The notes: generated from the sequence alone by a model not told the origin. Positions 17,936 through 26,762 are shown, counted from the stretch's first letter. The stretch: DNA of 58,498 nucleotides from Micromonospora sp. MH99 (GCF_021442385.1 NZ_MUZA01000038.1:1-58498), one strand, 5' to 3'. Numbers and translations: made by a program.

Positions 17936-18625
17936 GTGCCCCTGCTCTACACCATCGGCAAGCTCACCGTGGCGCCCACGCTGCGGTTGGCGTTCCGCCC
18001 GACCGTGGAGGGGCTGGAACACGTGCCGGAAACCGGCGGCGCGATCTTCGCCGGCAACCATCTCTCGGTGGCCGACGAGCTGTTCCTCGGCACTGTGGTG
18101 CCCCGGCACCTGGCGTTCTGGGCCAAGTCGGAGTACTTCAAGGGCACCGGCGTGAAGGGCGCGTTCTCGAAGTTCGTCCTCACCGGCCTGGGCGCGATCC
18201 CGGTCGAGCGGGCCGGTGGGCGGGCCGCGCTGTCCGCGTTCGACGCCGCCATCCCGGCGTTGCAGGGTGGTGACCTGGTGGTGGTCTATCCGGAGGGCAC
18301 CCGCTCACCGGACGGCAAGCTCTACCGGGGGCGGACCGGAGCGGCCCGGCTGGCGATCTCCGCCGGTGTGCCGATCATCCCGGTTGGCACGATCGGCACG
18401 GACAAGGCCCAGCCGATCGGCGCCCGGGTGCCCCGCCCCGGCACCGCCAAGATCACCGTCCGGTTCGGCAAGCCGCTGGACTTCACCGGTCGCCCGGACG
18501 ACCGCACCTCGCTGCGCCAGATGACCGACGAGCTGATGAGCGAGATCCAGAAGCTCACCGGCCAGGAGTACGTCCCGCGCTACGCCCCGCCGCGCGCCCA
18601 CCCGGACCCGACCCGCGACGCCTGA
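17936..18625 (+). CDS. PlsC-type 1-acylglycerol-3-phosphate acyltransferase
   Basis: Membrane-associated acyltransferase (229 aa) of phospholipid synthesis, moving acyl groups to lysophosphatidate or a related acceptor. The catalytic NHxxxxD block is NHLSVADE, followed by the second motif (GAIPVER) and the third, YPEGTRSPDG. The GTG at 17936 is preferred because CGGAGGA precedes it by four bases, while an earlier in-frame GTG at 17846 would put the ileS terminator inside the coding region. A TACCGT -10 at 17893-17898 fits a short leader. Confidence 0.9.
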   Translation: MPLLYTIGKLTVAPTLRLAFRPTVEGLEHVPETGGAIFAGNHLSVADELFLGTVVPRHLAFWAKSEYFKGTGVKGAFSKFVLTGLGAIPVERAGGRAALSAFDAAIPALQGGDLVVVYPEGTRSPDGKLYRGRTGAARLAISAGVPIIPVGTIGTDKAQPIGARVPRPGTAKITVRFGKPLDFTGRPDDRTSLRQMTDELMSEIQKLTGQEYVPRYAPPRAHPDPTRDA

Positions 18626-18774
18626 CCCAGGCTGCCGCCTGTCGGCGCATGCCCGCCTGTCGGCGCTGCCGTTCGTCGGGGGTGTTGCTGGCGGGGCTGG
18701 GGTTTTCCAGGCTGCTGCTGTCGGACCCGCTGGCCTCGGCCGCCGAGCTGGCGGGCAACCCGGTCGGAGGCGAT

Positions 18775-18808
18775 ATACCTGTGAGTCATATTTATGACTC
18801 ACAGGTAT
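18775..18808. repeat. Perfect AT-rich palindrome
   Basis: ATACCTGTGAGTCATA (18775-18790) is perfectly complementary to 18793-18808, leaving a two-base TT centre. The arms are about 60% AT in a genome of very high GC, so it stands out strongly. It could be a protein-binding site or part of a mobile palindromic repeat family. Confidence 0.9.
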
Positions 18809-18880
18809 CTGCATTGCTCGCCCTGTCGTCCACCTGCGGCGTGACGCAGCGTCATGCAAGCACCCAGTAACCAACACGCC

Positions 18881-18972
18881 GGCACACGGCGGGCCAGCGC
18901 GCCGGCACACGGCGGGCCAGCGCGCCGGCACACGGCGGGCCAGCGCGCCGGCACACGGCGGGCCAGCGCGCC
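18881..18972. repeat. Four perfect 23-bp tandem repeats
   Basis: The unit GGCACACGGCGGGCCAGCGC plus GCC is present four times without change (18881, 18904, 18927, 18950). There are no spacers, so it is a minisatellite rather than CRISPR. It lies just beyond the stop of the gene ending at 19001. Confidence 0.95.
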
Positions 18973-19000
18973 AGCACTCCAGGCAGCGTGCGGGCGCGGC

Positions 19001-20416
19001 TCAGCCCCGCTCGGGCTGGACGATCTGGCCGCGCAGGGTGTCCAGCAGAGCCGCGCTGTCGGAGATCGAGAGCCGGGTGAACACCCCGGTGGCGATGCTG
19101 CCGTGGTCGACAGAGGTGCACACCACCACGTCGCCGTCGGCCGGCCGGCCGATCGCACACCGTTCGTGCCGACCCCGTACGCCGGTCCGCACCGTCTCCG
19201 GCGCCTCCAGCGCGTAGCGCTCACTGAGCCGGGTGATCTCCGCGTCCGCGTCCGCCTCCGGGGTCAACCGGAAGCCGGTGCCGCCGAAGACCGTCACCCG
19301 CTTGCCGTCCCCCGTGGCGTAGACGCCGGCGAAGGTGTCCTCGGCCAGCCAGTTCTCCTGGCGTACCTCGTTCTCCAGCTGTCGGGAGGTCGCGGCGCTG
19401 CCGTCGTCCTGACGCAGGCTCAGATCGGCGACCTGCTCGGGCAGCGCGGCGCGGGCGGGGTACTGGGACGAGATCGGTAGGCCGTAGTAGGCGGGACATC
19501 CGCAGCAGCAGGCCAGGGTGAGCAGCAGCAGCCACGGCCAGCGACGCCGGCGGCGGACCGGGACCGGCACGTACCCCTTCGGGGCCTCCCAGCCAGGTGG
19601 TGGCGTCACCGGCGGTGGCGTGGCCGACCGCCGTCCCCGCCGCTGCTTCGGCACCCTCGCGGGTCGCACCGGCGCTGTGGGCCGGGCCGTGCCGGGCTGC
19701 GCCGGCAGGGTCGGCCGGGCGGGCGGCGCCGAATGAGCTGGTGGCGCCGGGTAGGTGGGTGGCGCCGGGTAGGCGGGCGACGTCGGGTGGGCGGGTGGCG
19801 GCGACACCGGGTGCGTCCCCACCGGCGGTGCGGGCGGCCCGGACCACTGCCGGGTCGACGGGGGCGCCGGGTAGTCCAACGTCGGGGGCAGCGGGGGCAG
19901 TTCGGCGGAGGGCAGGTCCCAGCCACCGGTGTCCACCCCGGCCCACGGGTCGACCGGGGTGCGGTGCTCGGGTGGCTGCTCGGGCAGGGGCGGCGGCGGG
20001 GTCGGCTCGGCCGACTCACCCCAGGCACGCCTGCGCGGCAGCGGGGGAGGGACCGGCGCGGACCCACTCCACCGGGGCGCGGGGGAGTCCGCGGACGCGG
20101 CGGGGGCCGCAGGCTCCTGGGCCGTGGGCTCCGGCTGGGCCGCCGGCTCCTGGGCCGTCGGTTCGGGCTGGGCCGCCGGCTTCCGGGCTGCGGGTTCCTG
20201 GGCCGTCGGCTCCGGTTGGGCCGTGGGTTCCTGGGCCGTCGGCTCCGGTTGGGCTGCGGGTTCCTGGGCCGTGGGTTCCGGCTGGTCGGGGGTGGCGGGG
20301 TGGTCCGGCGGTACGGGTGGGGAGGTCGACTCGTCGGCGACCGCCGGAGCGTCGTCCGGCTCGGGGTCCGGGGTGCGCCCGTCGGCCGGCCGTGCTCCCG
20401 GCTGGGGCTCCGGCAT
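19001..20416 (-). CDS. Pro-rich membrane-anchored protein with extracytoplasmic DHGS domain
   Basis: A 471-residue protein of unknown function. The first 300 residues are Pro/Glu/Ala-rich and disordered, with tandem AQPEPTAQEPA repeats and Pro-Pro-rich tracts. A basic stretch (RRRRR) leads into one membrane helix rich in Leu and Cys. The outer C-terminal domain has blocks seen in the 219-905 protein: DGKRVTVFGGT, a cysteine pair, VDHGSIA and a final LLDTLRGQI. This suggests a shared fold and a cytoplasmic tail of very different length. ATG chosen with AGGAG nine bases upstream. Longer starts are possible but less supported. Confidence 0.78.
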   Translation of the reverse strand: MPEPQPGARPADGRTPDPEPDDAPAVADESTSPPVPPDHPATPDQPEPTAQEPAAQPEPTAQEPTAQPEPTAQEPAARKPAAQPEPTAQEPAAQPEPTAQEPAAPAASADSPAPRWSGSAPVPPPLPRRRAWGESAEPTPPPPLPEQPPEHRTPVDPWAGVDTGGWDLPSAELPPLPPTLDYPAPPSTRQWSGPPAPPVGTHPVSPPPAHPTSPAYPAPPTYPAPPAHSAPPARPTLPAQPGTARPTAPVRPARVPKQRRGRRSATPPPVTPPPGWEAPKGYVPVPVRRRRRWPWLLLLTLACCCGCPAYYGLPISSQYPARAALPEQVADLSLRQDDGSAATSRQLENEVRQENWLAEDTFAGVYATGDGKRVTVFGGTGFRLTPEADADAEITRLSERYALEAPETVRTGVRGRHERCAIGRPADGDVVVCTSVDHGSIATGVFTRLSISDSAALLDTLRGQIVQPERG

Positions 20417-20555
20417 CGCGGCAATCTCCTCTCGCGCCGGTCCGAGGTTAGTACCGCGTCGCCACCACCGCCGCGCGGGCACCGCGGCGGAGCGCGTGCA
20501 GGAGTGTTGTCGGGTGGCATCGTGGCGTGCGCGCGGTCACCGACGGGCGGGCGCG

Positions 20556-20561
20556 TACCCT
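20556..20561 (+). promoter_or_regulatory. -10 element of the radical SAM gene
   Basis: TACCCT predicts transcription at about 20568, two bases before the ATG at 20570, so the message is nearly leaderless. No Shine-Dalgarno sequence is seen. Confidence 0.45.
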
Positions 20562-20569
20562 TGGGCATC

Positions 20570-22546
20570 ATGAGTGCCCCGTCCACGACGCCGCGCGCGG
20601 CCGCGACCAATTCCGTCTGGCCCCGGCTCGAGCCGCTGCTCCCTCAGGTTTCCAAGCCCATCCAGTACGTCGGCGGTGAACTGGGCGCGGTGGTCAAGGA
20701 CTGGGACGCGGCGACGGTCCGCTGGGCGCTCATGTACCCCGACGCGTACGAGGTGGGCCTGCCCAACCAGGGTGTGCAGATCCTCTACGAGGTGCTCAAC
20801 GAGTTGCCCGACACCCTGGCCGAGCGGACGTACGCGGTCTGGCCCGACCTGGAGAACCTGATGCGCACGCACGGCGTGCCGCAGTTCACCGTCGACGCCC
20901 ACCGGCCGGTGCGCGATTTCGACGTCTTCGGCATCTCCTTCTCCACCGAGCTGGGCTACACCAACATGCTCACCGCGATCGACCTGGCCAGCATCCCGAT
21001 GCTGGCCGCCGACCGCACCGACGCCGACCCGGTGATCGTGGCCGGTGGGCACGCCGCCTTCAACCCGGAGCCGATCGCCGACTTCATCGACGCCGCAGTG
21101 CTCGGCGACGGCGAGGAAGCCGTCCTGGAGATCACCGCGATCGTCCGGGAGTGGAAGGCCGAGGGCTCCCCGGGTGGCCGCGACGAGCTGCTGCTGCGGC
21201 TGGCCCGCACCGAGAGCGTGTACGTGCCGCGCTTCTACGACGTCGACTACCTCCCCGACGGGCGGATCCAGCGGGTCGTGCCGAACCGGGCGGACGTGCC
21301 GTTCCGGGTGCACAAGCGCACGACGATGGATCTGGACGCCTGGCCGTACCCGAAGAAGCCCCTCGTCCCGCTCGCCGAGACGGTGCACGAGCGGTACGCG
21401 GTGGAGATCTTCCGGGGCTGCACCCGGGGCTGCCGGTTCTGCCAGGCGGGCATGATCACCCGCCCGGTGCGGGAGCGGTCGATCACCACGGTCGGGCAGA
21501 TGGTCCGCGAGGGCCTGGAATTCTCCGGCTTCTCCGAGGTCGGCCTGCTGTCGCTCTCCTCGGCGGACCACTCGGAGATCGGCGACATGTGCTCGGGCCT
21601 GGCCGAGCAGTACGCGGGCACGAACGTGTCGCTGTCGCTGCCGTCGACCCGGGTCGACGCCTTCAACATCGACCTCGCGCAGGAGTTGTCCCGCAACGGG
21701 CGGCGTACCGGCCTGACCTTCGCCCCGGAGGGCGGGTCGGAGCGGATCCGCAAGGTCATCAACAAGATGGTGTCGAAGGAAGACCTGATCCGGACGGTCG
21801 TCACCGCGTACAGCAACGGTTGGCGCCAGGTGAAGCTCTACTTCATGTGCGGCCTGCCCACCGAGACCGACGAGGACGTCCTCGAGATCGCCGACATGGC
21901 CCACGAGGTGATCAAGGCCGGTCGGGCCGCGACGGGCTCGAAGGACATCCGCTGCACGGTCTCCATCGGCGGTTTCGTGCCGAAGCCGCACACCCCGTTC
22001 CAGTGGGCCGCCATGGAGCGCCCCGAGGTCATCGACCACCGGCTCAAGATCCTCAAGCAGGCGATCAACTCGGACCGCTCGCTGGGCCGGGCCATCGGCT
22101 ACCGCTACCACGACGGCGAGCCGTCGCTGATCGAGGGCCTGCTCTCCCGGGGCGACCGCCGGGTCGGCTCGGTGATCCGCAAGGTCTGGGAGAACGGCGG
22201 CCGGTTCGACGGGTGGAGCGAGCACTTCTCCTACCAGCGCTGGGTGCAGGCGGCGGCCGAGACGCTGCCGGCGTTCGGGGTGGATCTCGACTGGTACACC
22301 ACCCGCCAGCGCGACGAGCTGGAGGTCCTTCCCTGGGACCACCTGGACTCGGGCCTGGACAAGGACTGGCTCTGGCAGGACTGGCAGGATTCGCTGAGCG
22401 AGTTCGAGCAGGACGACTGCCGGTGGACCCCGTGCTTCGACTGCGGCGTCTGTCCCTCAATGGACACCGAGATCCAGATCGGCCCCACCGGCAAGAAGCT
22501 CCTGCCCCTGACGCCGATCAAGGGCCTGAAAACCCCCACGCCCTGA
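20570..22546 (+). CDS. TIGR03960-type B12-binding radical SAM protein
   Basis: A 658-residue cytoplasmic iron-sulfur protein. The N-terminal half has a cobalamin-binding-like fold (YPDAYEVGLPNQGVQILYEVLN and GISFSTELGYTNML), followed by a radical SAM barrel with Cys284, Cys288 and Cys291 in the CxxxCxxC motif (CTRGCRFC). An acidic C-terminal part with additional cysteines (PCFDCGVCPS) follows. It pairs with the DUF2344 gene next door; in other bacteria the two are adjacent or fused and often sit beside rne, as here. The substrate of the family is unknown. Confidence 0.9.
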   Translation: MSAPSTTPRAAATNSVWPRLEPLLPQVSKPIQYVGGELGAVVKDWDAATVRWALMYPDAYEVGLPNQGVQILYEVLNELPDTLAERTYAVWPDLENLMRTHGVPQFTVDAHRPVRDFDVFGISFSTELGYTNMLTAIDLASIPMLAADRTDADPVIVAGGHAAFNPEPIADFIDAAVLGDGEEAVLEITAIVREWKAEGSPGGRDELLLRLARTESVYVPRFYDVDYLPDGRIQRVVPNRADVPFRVHKRTTMDLDAWPYPKKPLVPLAETVHERYAVEIFRGCTRGCRFCQAGMITRPVRERSITTVGQMVREGLEFSGFSEVGLLSLSSADHSEIGDMCSGLAEQYAGTNVSLSLPSTRVDAFNIDLAQELSRNGRRTGLTFAPEGGSERIRKVINKMVSKEDLIRTVVTAYSNGWRQVKLYFMCGLPTETDEDVLEIADMAHEVIKAGRAATGSKDIRCTVSIGGFVPKPHTPFQWAAMERPEVIDHRLKILKQAINSDRSLGRAIGYRYHDGEPSLIEGLLSRGDRRVGSVIRKVWENGGRFDGWSEHFSYQRWVQAAAETLPAFGVDLDWYTTRQRDELEVLPWDHLDSGLDKDWLWQDWQDSLSEFEQDDCRWTPCFDCGVCPSMDTEIQIGPTGKKLLPLTPIKGLKTPTP

Positions 22547-22581
22547 CCCCGGCCCTCCCGGCCCCGCCCGTCGCCCGCGTC

Positions 22582-22636
22582 GATCATGAAGTTGTTGCTC
22601 GGAACACAGCGTGTCGCCGACAATAACTTCATGATC
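22582..22636. repeat. Long palindrome, GATCATGAAGTTATTG family, copy 2
   Basis: GATCATGAAGTTGTTG (22582-22597) pairs with 22621-22636, with one G-T pair. The loop contains GCGTGTCGC, also found in the copy at 10651-10705, and the bases just left of both elements (TC) agree as well. It lies between the radical SAM gene and its DUF2344 partner. Confidence 0.85.
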
Positions 22637-22666
22637 AACCGGTGCTGAGTTCCGAGGAGCGAGACG

Positions 22667-23443
22667 ATCAGTAAGAAAAACCAGCCGGAGGGTGGGCAGG
22701 CGCCGGTCGTTCAGCGCGCCCGCATCCGGTACGCCAAGCGCGGGCCGCTGCGGTTCACCTCGCACCGGGACTTCGCCCGGGCGTTCGAGCGTGCGTTGCG
22801 CCGTGCCGCCGTACCGATCGCGTTTTCCCAGGGCTTCACCCCGCACCCGAAGATCTCCTACGCCAGCGCCGCGCCCACCGGGGTGGCGAGCGAGGCGGAG
22901 TACCTGGAGATCGGCCTCCAGGCGCCGGTCGAGCCGGAGGCGCTGCGCGCCGCGCTCGACGCCGCGCTCTCACCCGGGCTGGACGTGCTGGAGGTGGTGA
23001 TCGCCGACGGTGGCAGCCTGGCGGACCGCATCGAGGCGTCGCACTGGCACATCGAGCTGCCCGAGGTCGACACGGAGACACTGCGCGCCGCCGTGGACGC
23101 CTTCACCGCCGCCGACGAGGTGCTGGTCGAGCGGATGACCAAGCAGGGGCGACGTACCTTCGACGCCCGCGCGGCGGTCATGTCCATCGATGTCCTCTCC
23201 CCGACGCAGACGCCTTCCGGGGCGCCGGCCGTACCGTGTGCGATACTCGAACTGGTCGTGCGGCAGGTCACCCCGTCCGTACGGCCCGATGACGTCCTTT
23301 CCGGCCTCCGCGTGGTGGCCGACCTGGAGCCGCCGGTCTCGCCGAGGGTGACCCGGCTGGCTCAGGGCACGCTGACCGCGCAGGGTGCGATCGTGGATCC
23401 GTTGGATGCGGACCGCGGCGGGGCAGCCATCGTTGGGCACTGA
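22667..23443 (+). CDS. TIGR03936/DUF2344 radical SAM-associated protein, apparent ATC start
   Basis: Cytoplasmic protein of about 258 residues, partner of the preceding radical SAM protein. The conserved N-terminal domain is complete only if translation begins upstream: RIRYAKRGPLRFTSHRDF, then FERALRRAAVPIAFSQGF and PHPKISY. No ATG, GTG or TTG exists in frame between the stop at 22646-22648 and TTG 22796, which would remove this block. A GAGGAG site (22654-22659) lies seven bases before ATC at 22667, followed by AGTAAGAAAAAC, so I annotate ATC as start. A sequencing error or mutation of ATG is the alternative. The function is unknown; a role in RNA or ribosome modification has been guessed only from the context. 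Confidence 0.75.
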   Translation: MSKKNQPEGGQAPVVQRARIRYAKRGPLRFTSHRDFARAFERALRRAAVPIAFSQGFTPHPKISYASAAPTGVASEAEYLEIGLQAPVEPEALRAALDAALSPGLDVLEVVIADGGSLADRIEASHWHIELPEVDTETLRAAVDAFTAADEVLVERMTKQGRRTFDARAAVMSIDVLSPTQTPSGAPAVPCAILELVVRQVTPSVRPDDVLSGLRVVADLEPPVSPRVTRLAQGTLTAQGAIVDPLDADRGGAAIVGH

Positions 23444-23574
23444 CCGACGGTCAGCGCTCTTGCAGGCAGACTTCGGCGGTCGCGCACCACGCGCGCCCGG
23501 CGGAAACACTTTTGCGGCGACCCTGCGTGGCAGCGCTCACCCGCGCCCGGGGCAGCCAGAACTGGAGAACGTCC

Positions 23575-26500
23575 ATGCTCGAGAACGAGCCCGAGGGCGG
23601 CGAACGGACCGGTTCACAGCCGGCCGGGGACACCGCTGACCAGAGCACCACCACCGACGGCGCAGCCAGCCTGGAGCAGGCGGGCGCCCAGAGCGCCGAG
23701 CCTGCCGCACCGCCCCGGCGGGCGCGGGCCACCCGGCGTCGGGCCGCCCCGCTCAACCAGCCGGAGCAGGCCGAGGCGCCCGTCGAGGCGTCCGCCGGCG
23801 GGACCGGCGCCGTCGAGTCGCCGCAGGCGGAGGTCTTCGCCCCGATCTCCGGTGACCTGGACGTCGCCCCGAAGACCCCCCGACGCCGGCGCAAGGCCGC
23901 CCCCGTCGAGACGACCGCCGAGGAGCCGCTGGTCGCCGCCAGCGCGGAGCTGGCCTCTCCCGAGGTCGTACCTCCGGTCAAGGTGACCCGCACCCGCCGC
24001 AAGAAGGCAACACCCGCCGTCGAGGAGCCGCCGGCCGTCGAGGAGCCCGCCGCCGTCGAGGAGCCTCCTGCCGCGGAGCCCGCCGCCGAGGCCGTGGAGC
24101 CCGCCGTCGAGGAGGACACCGCGGAGACGCCTGCGGAGTCCGACCTGCGGGAGGCGGAAGCCGAACTGAACGAGGCGCAGACCCCGCCGGCCGGACCCGT
24201 CGCCGAGCAGGCGTTCGGTGCCGCGCCGGAGCGCTCCGGCGACGTGGCACCCGGTGTCGCGGTGGCGAACGTGGCCGATGAGCCGATCGAGCCCGCCGAG
24301 GTGATCGAGCCCGAGCAGCCGCGGACCCGCCGTCGGCGGGCCGCGCTCTCCGCACCGACAGTGCTGTTCATGGCACCCCAGCCGGACGCCGTGCCGGTGA
24401 CCCGGCCGGCGGAGCCCGCTCCGGTGGCCGAGGAGCCGGCCGTCGAGGCCGAGCCGTCCCGCCGACGGCGGCGCGGTCGCCGCGACGTCGAGCCGGTGGA
24501 GCCGGTCGAGGCCGTCGAGGCCGAGGAGGAGCCGACCGAGGAGGTCGACGAGGCCACTGAGGCGGACGAGGACGACGAGGACAGCGCCGCCGCGCGTCGC
24601 CGCCGTCGGCGTGGCCGTCGAGGTCGGGGCCGGGGCAAGGGCGGTGCCGACGACGCCGAGGACGAGGAGTCCGACGAGGCGGCGCAGGCCGACGAGGAGG
24701 AGACCGCCGAGGTCGAGGCCGAGGGTGACGAGGACGAGGAGTCCGAGGGTGGGGACGGGTTGACCCGTCGTCGCCGTCGTCGCCGCCGTCGCGGCGCTGG
24801 TGACACCGAGGGCGCCGCCGACGACGGCGTGCCCACCGTGGTCAAGATCCGTGAGCCGCGTCGCACTGTCGACGAGGTCCAGGGCGTGTCCGGCTCGACC
24901 CGGCTGGAGGCCAAGCGCCAGCGTCGCCGGGACGGTCGGGAGCAGCGTCGTACGCGGCCGCCGATCCTCAGCGAGTCGGAGTTCCTGGCCCGCCGGGAGG
25001 CGGTCGACCGGGTCATGGCGGTCCGCCAGCGGGGTGACCGCACCCAGATCGCCGTCCTGGAGGACGGTGTGCTGGTCGAGCACTACGTCACCCGCAACTC
25101 CTCCGGCACCATGGCCGGCAACGTCTACCTGGGCAAGGTGCAGAACGTGCTGCCCAGCATGGAGGCGGCGTTCGTCGACGTCGGCCGGGGTCGCAACGCG
25201 GTGCTGTACGCCGGCGAGGTCAACTGGGACACCTCCGGGCTGGAGGGGCGTGCCCGCTCCATCGAGCAGGCGTTGCGCTCCGGCGACTCGGTGCTGGTCC
25301 AGGTCACCAAGGACCCGATCGGGCACAAGGGCGCCCGGCTGACCAGCCACATCGCCCTCTCCGGCCGGCACCTGGTCTACGTGCCCAACGGCAACGCGTC
25401 GGGGATCAGCCGCAAGCTGCCGGACACCGAGCGCAAGCGGCTGCGCGACGTGCTCAAGAAGCTGGTTCCGGACGGCGCCGGCGTGATCGTCCGTACCGCC
25501 GCCGAGGGCGCCAGCGAGGACGAGCTGGCCCGCGACGTCAAGCGGCTCCAGGCGCAGTGGGAGGACATCCAGGCCAAGGCCGCCGAGGGCGGCGCCCCGG
25601 TGCTGCTCTACGAGGAGCCCGACCTGGTCATCCGGGTGGTCCGGGACCTGTTCAACGAGGACTTCCGCGAGCTGGTCATCGAGGGCGAGCAGTCGTACGG
25701 CATGGTCGAGTCGTACCTGTCGCACGTCTCTCCGGACCTGGTCGACCGGGTGCGCCGGCACGTCGGCACGAGCGACGTGTTCGCCGAGTACCGGATCGAC
25801 GAGCAGATCATCAAGGGCCTGGACCGCAAGGTGTTCCTGCCCTCCGGCGGCTCGCTGGTGATCGACAAGACCGAGGCCATGACTGTCGTCGACGTCAACA
25901 CCGGCAAGTACACCGGTTCCGGCGGCAACCTGGAGGAGACGGTCACCCGCAACAATCTGGAGGCGGCGGAGGAGATCGTCCGCCAGCTCCGGCTGCGCGA
26001 CATCGGCGGCATCGTGGTGATCGACTTCATCGACATGGTGCTGGAGTCGAACCGGGAGCTGGTGCTGCGCCGGCTCACCGAGTGCCTGGGCCGGGACCGC
26101 ACCAAGCACCAGGTCACCGAGATCACCTCGCTCGGCCTGGTGCAGATGACCCGTAAGCGGATCGGCGCGGGTCTGCTGGAGGCGTTCAGCGAGACCTGCG
26201 AGTGCTGCAAGGGTCGGGGCGTCATCATCCACACCGAGCCGGTGCCGGAGAAGCCGCGTACCGGCGGGACCGCGGAGAAGGTCAAGGCGGTCGCCTCGTC
26301 GGCGCCGGCCGCGCCGGCCGTCGAGGCCGGCACCGCGTCGTCGCGCCGCCGGGCGCGCAAGAGCGCCCCGGCCGAGCGCGCGGTGGTCGAGGTCGTCGAC
26401 ACCGACACCAGCGCCGAACCGGACGCCGACTACCAGGACACCATGGGGTACGACCTGTCCCGCTACGAGGCGGAGACCGAGGCGGCGCCGGCGGTGTCCG

Positions 26501-26643
26501 ACAGCCAGCAGGGCGAGTCGGCCCGGCTGGCCGCCGCGGACGACCCGGACGCGGTCGCCGACGGTGACACCGACGAGGAGGCCGGTGGCGCGGGGCGTCG
26601 CCGCTCCCGCCGCGGTGGCGCCCGACGGCGGACCCGCCCCTGA
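23575..26643 (+). CDS. rne: Ribonuclease E/G
   Basis: Endoribonuclease (1022 aa) that processes rRNA and starts mRNA decay at AU-rich single strands. The first 450 residues are disordered with alternating acidic and Arg-rich tracts, normal for actinobacterial RNase E. The catalytic half has an S1 domain (NVYLGKVQNVLPSMEAAFVD), the 5'-sensor/DNase I-like region, catalytic Asp817 in DFIDM, and Cys875-Glu-Cys877-Cys878 near the zinc-link position. The C-terminus is again Arg/Gly-rich. ATG at 23575 is chosen for the GGAG about eight bases upstream. The rne-rplU-rpmA-obg order is conserved in actinomycetes. Confidence 0.95.
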   Translation: MLENEPEGGERTGSQPAGDTADQSTTTDGAASLEQAGAQSAEPAAPPRRARATRRRAAPLNQPEQAEAPVEASAGGTGAVESPQAEVFAPISGDLDVAPKTPRRRRKAAPVETTAEEPLVAASAELASPEVVPPVKVTRTRRKKATPAVEEPPAVEEPAAVEEPPAAEPAAEAVEPAVEEDTAETPAESDLREAEAELNEAQTPPAGPVAEQAFGAAPERSGDVAPGVAVANVADEPIEPAEVIEPEQPRTRRRRAALSAPTVLFMAPQPDAVPVTRPAEPAPVAEEPAVEAEPSRRRRRGRRDVEPVEPVEAVEAEEEPTEEVDEATEADEDDEDSAAARRRRRRGRRGRGRGKGGADDAEDEESDEAAQADEEETAEVEAEGDEDEESEGGDGLTRRRRRRRRRGAGDTEGAADDGVPTVVKIREPRRTVDEVQGVSGSTRLEAKRQRRRDGREQRRTRPPILSESEFLARREAVDRVMAVRQRGDRTQIAVLEDGVLVEHYVTRNSSGTMAGNVYLGKVQNVLPSMEAAFVDVGRGRNAVLYAGEVNWDTSGLEGRARSIEQALRSGDSVLVQVTKDPIGHKGARLTSHIALSGRHLVYVPNGNASGISRKLPDTERKRLRDVLKKLVPDGAGVIVRTAAEGASEDELARDVKRLQAQWEDIQAKAAEGGAPVLLYEEPDLVIRVVRDLFNEDFRELVIEGEQSYGMVESYLSHVSPDLVDRVRRHVGTSDVFAEYRIDEQIIKGLDRKVFLPSGGSLVIDKTEAMTVVDVNTGKYTGSGGNLEETVTRNNLEAAEEIVRQLRLRDIGGIVVIDFIDMVLESNRELVLRRLTECLGRDRTKHQVTEITSLGLVQMTRKRIGAGLLEAFSETCECCKGRGVIIHTEPVPEKPRTGGTAEKVKAVASSAPAAPAVEAGTASSRRRARKSAPAERAVVEVVDTDTSAEPDADYQDTMGYDLSRYEAETEAAPAVSDSQQGESARLAAADDPDAVADGDTDEEAGGAGRRRSRRGGARRRTRP

Positions 26644-26668
26644 CGGTCCTGACCGGCCCGGTGTTTGA

Positions 26669-26709
26669 CGAGGTCCCTTTCCCGGCATATTGACGGGGAG
26701 GGGACCTCG
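26669..26709 (+). terminator. Terminator hairpin after rne
   Basis: A 16-bp stem (26669-26684 with 26694-26709), including two G-U pairs, encloses a nine-base AT-rich loop. It separates rne from the lipoprotein gene. Confidence 0.7.
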
Positions 26710-26762
26710 CCGCCTCCGGTCACCCCGGGCCGGGAGTGGTCGGCCCCGGTCAGGAGAAGAAG

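Larger units (their letters stand above)
18626..19000. other. Gene-free interval with palindrome and minisatellite
   Basis: 375 bases between convergent genes. No convincing gene was found. It holds short direct repeats of GCCTGTCGGCGC near 18637-18664, the AT-rich palindrome at 18775-18808 and the tandem array at 18881-18972. A 73-codon open frame here has no ribosome-binding site and runs through the palindrome. Confidence 0.7.

Noticed and set aside
18649..18870. A 73-codon open frame after the acyltransferase
   Set aside because: No ribosome-binding site, and it reads through the perfect palindrome at 18775-18808, so coding is unlikely.
18881..18972. Possible CRISPR array
   Set aside because: The four 23-bp units touch each other without spacers, and no cas gene is present.
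23614..26688. A 1024-codon open frame antisense to the RNase E gene
   Set aside because: Shadow of the low-complexity and catalytic regions of rne, with no start signals or domains.
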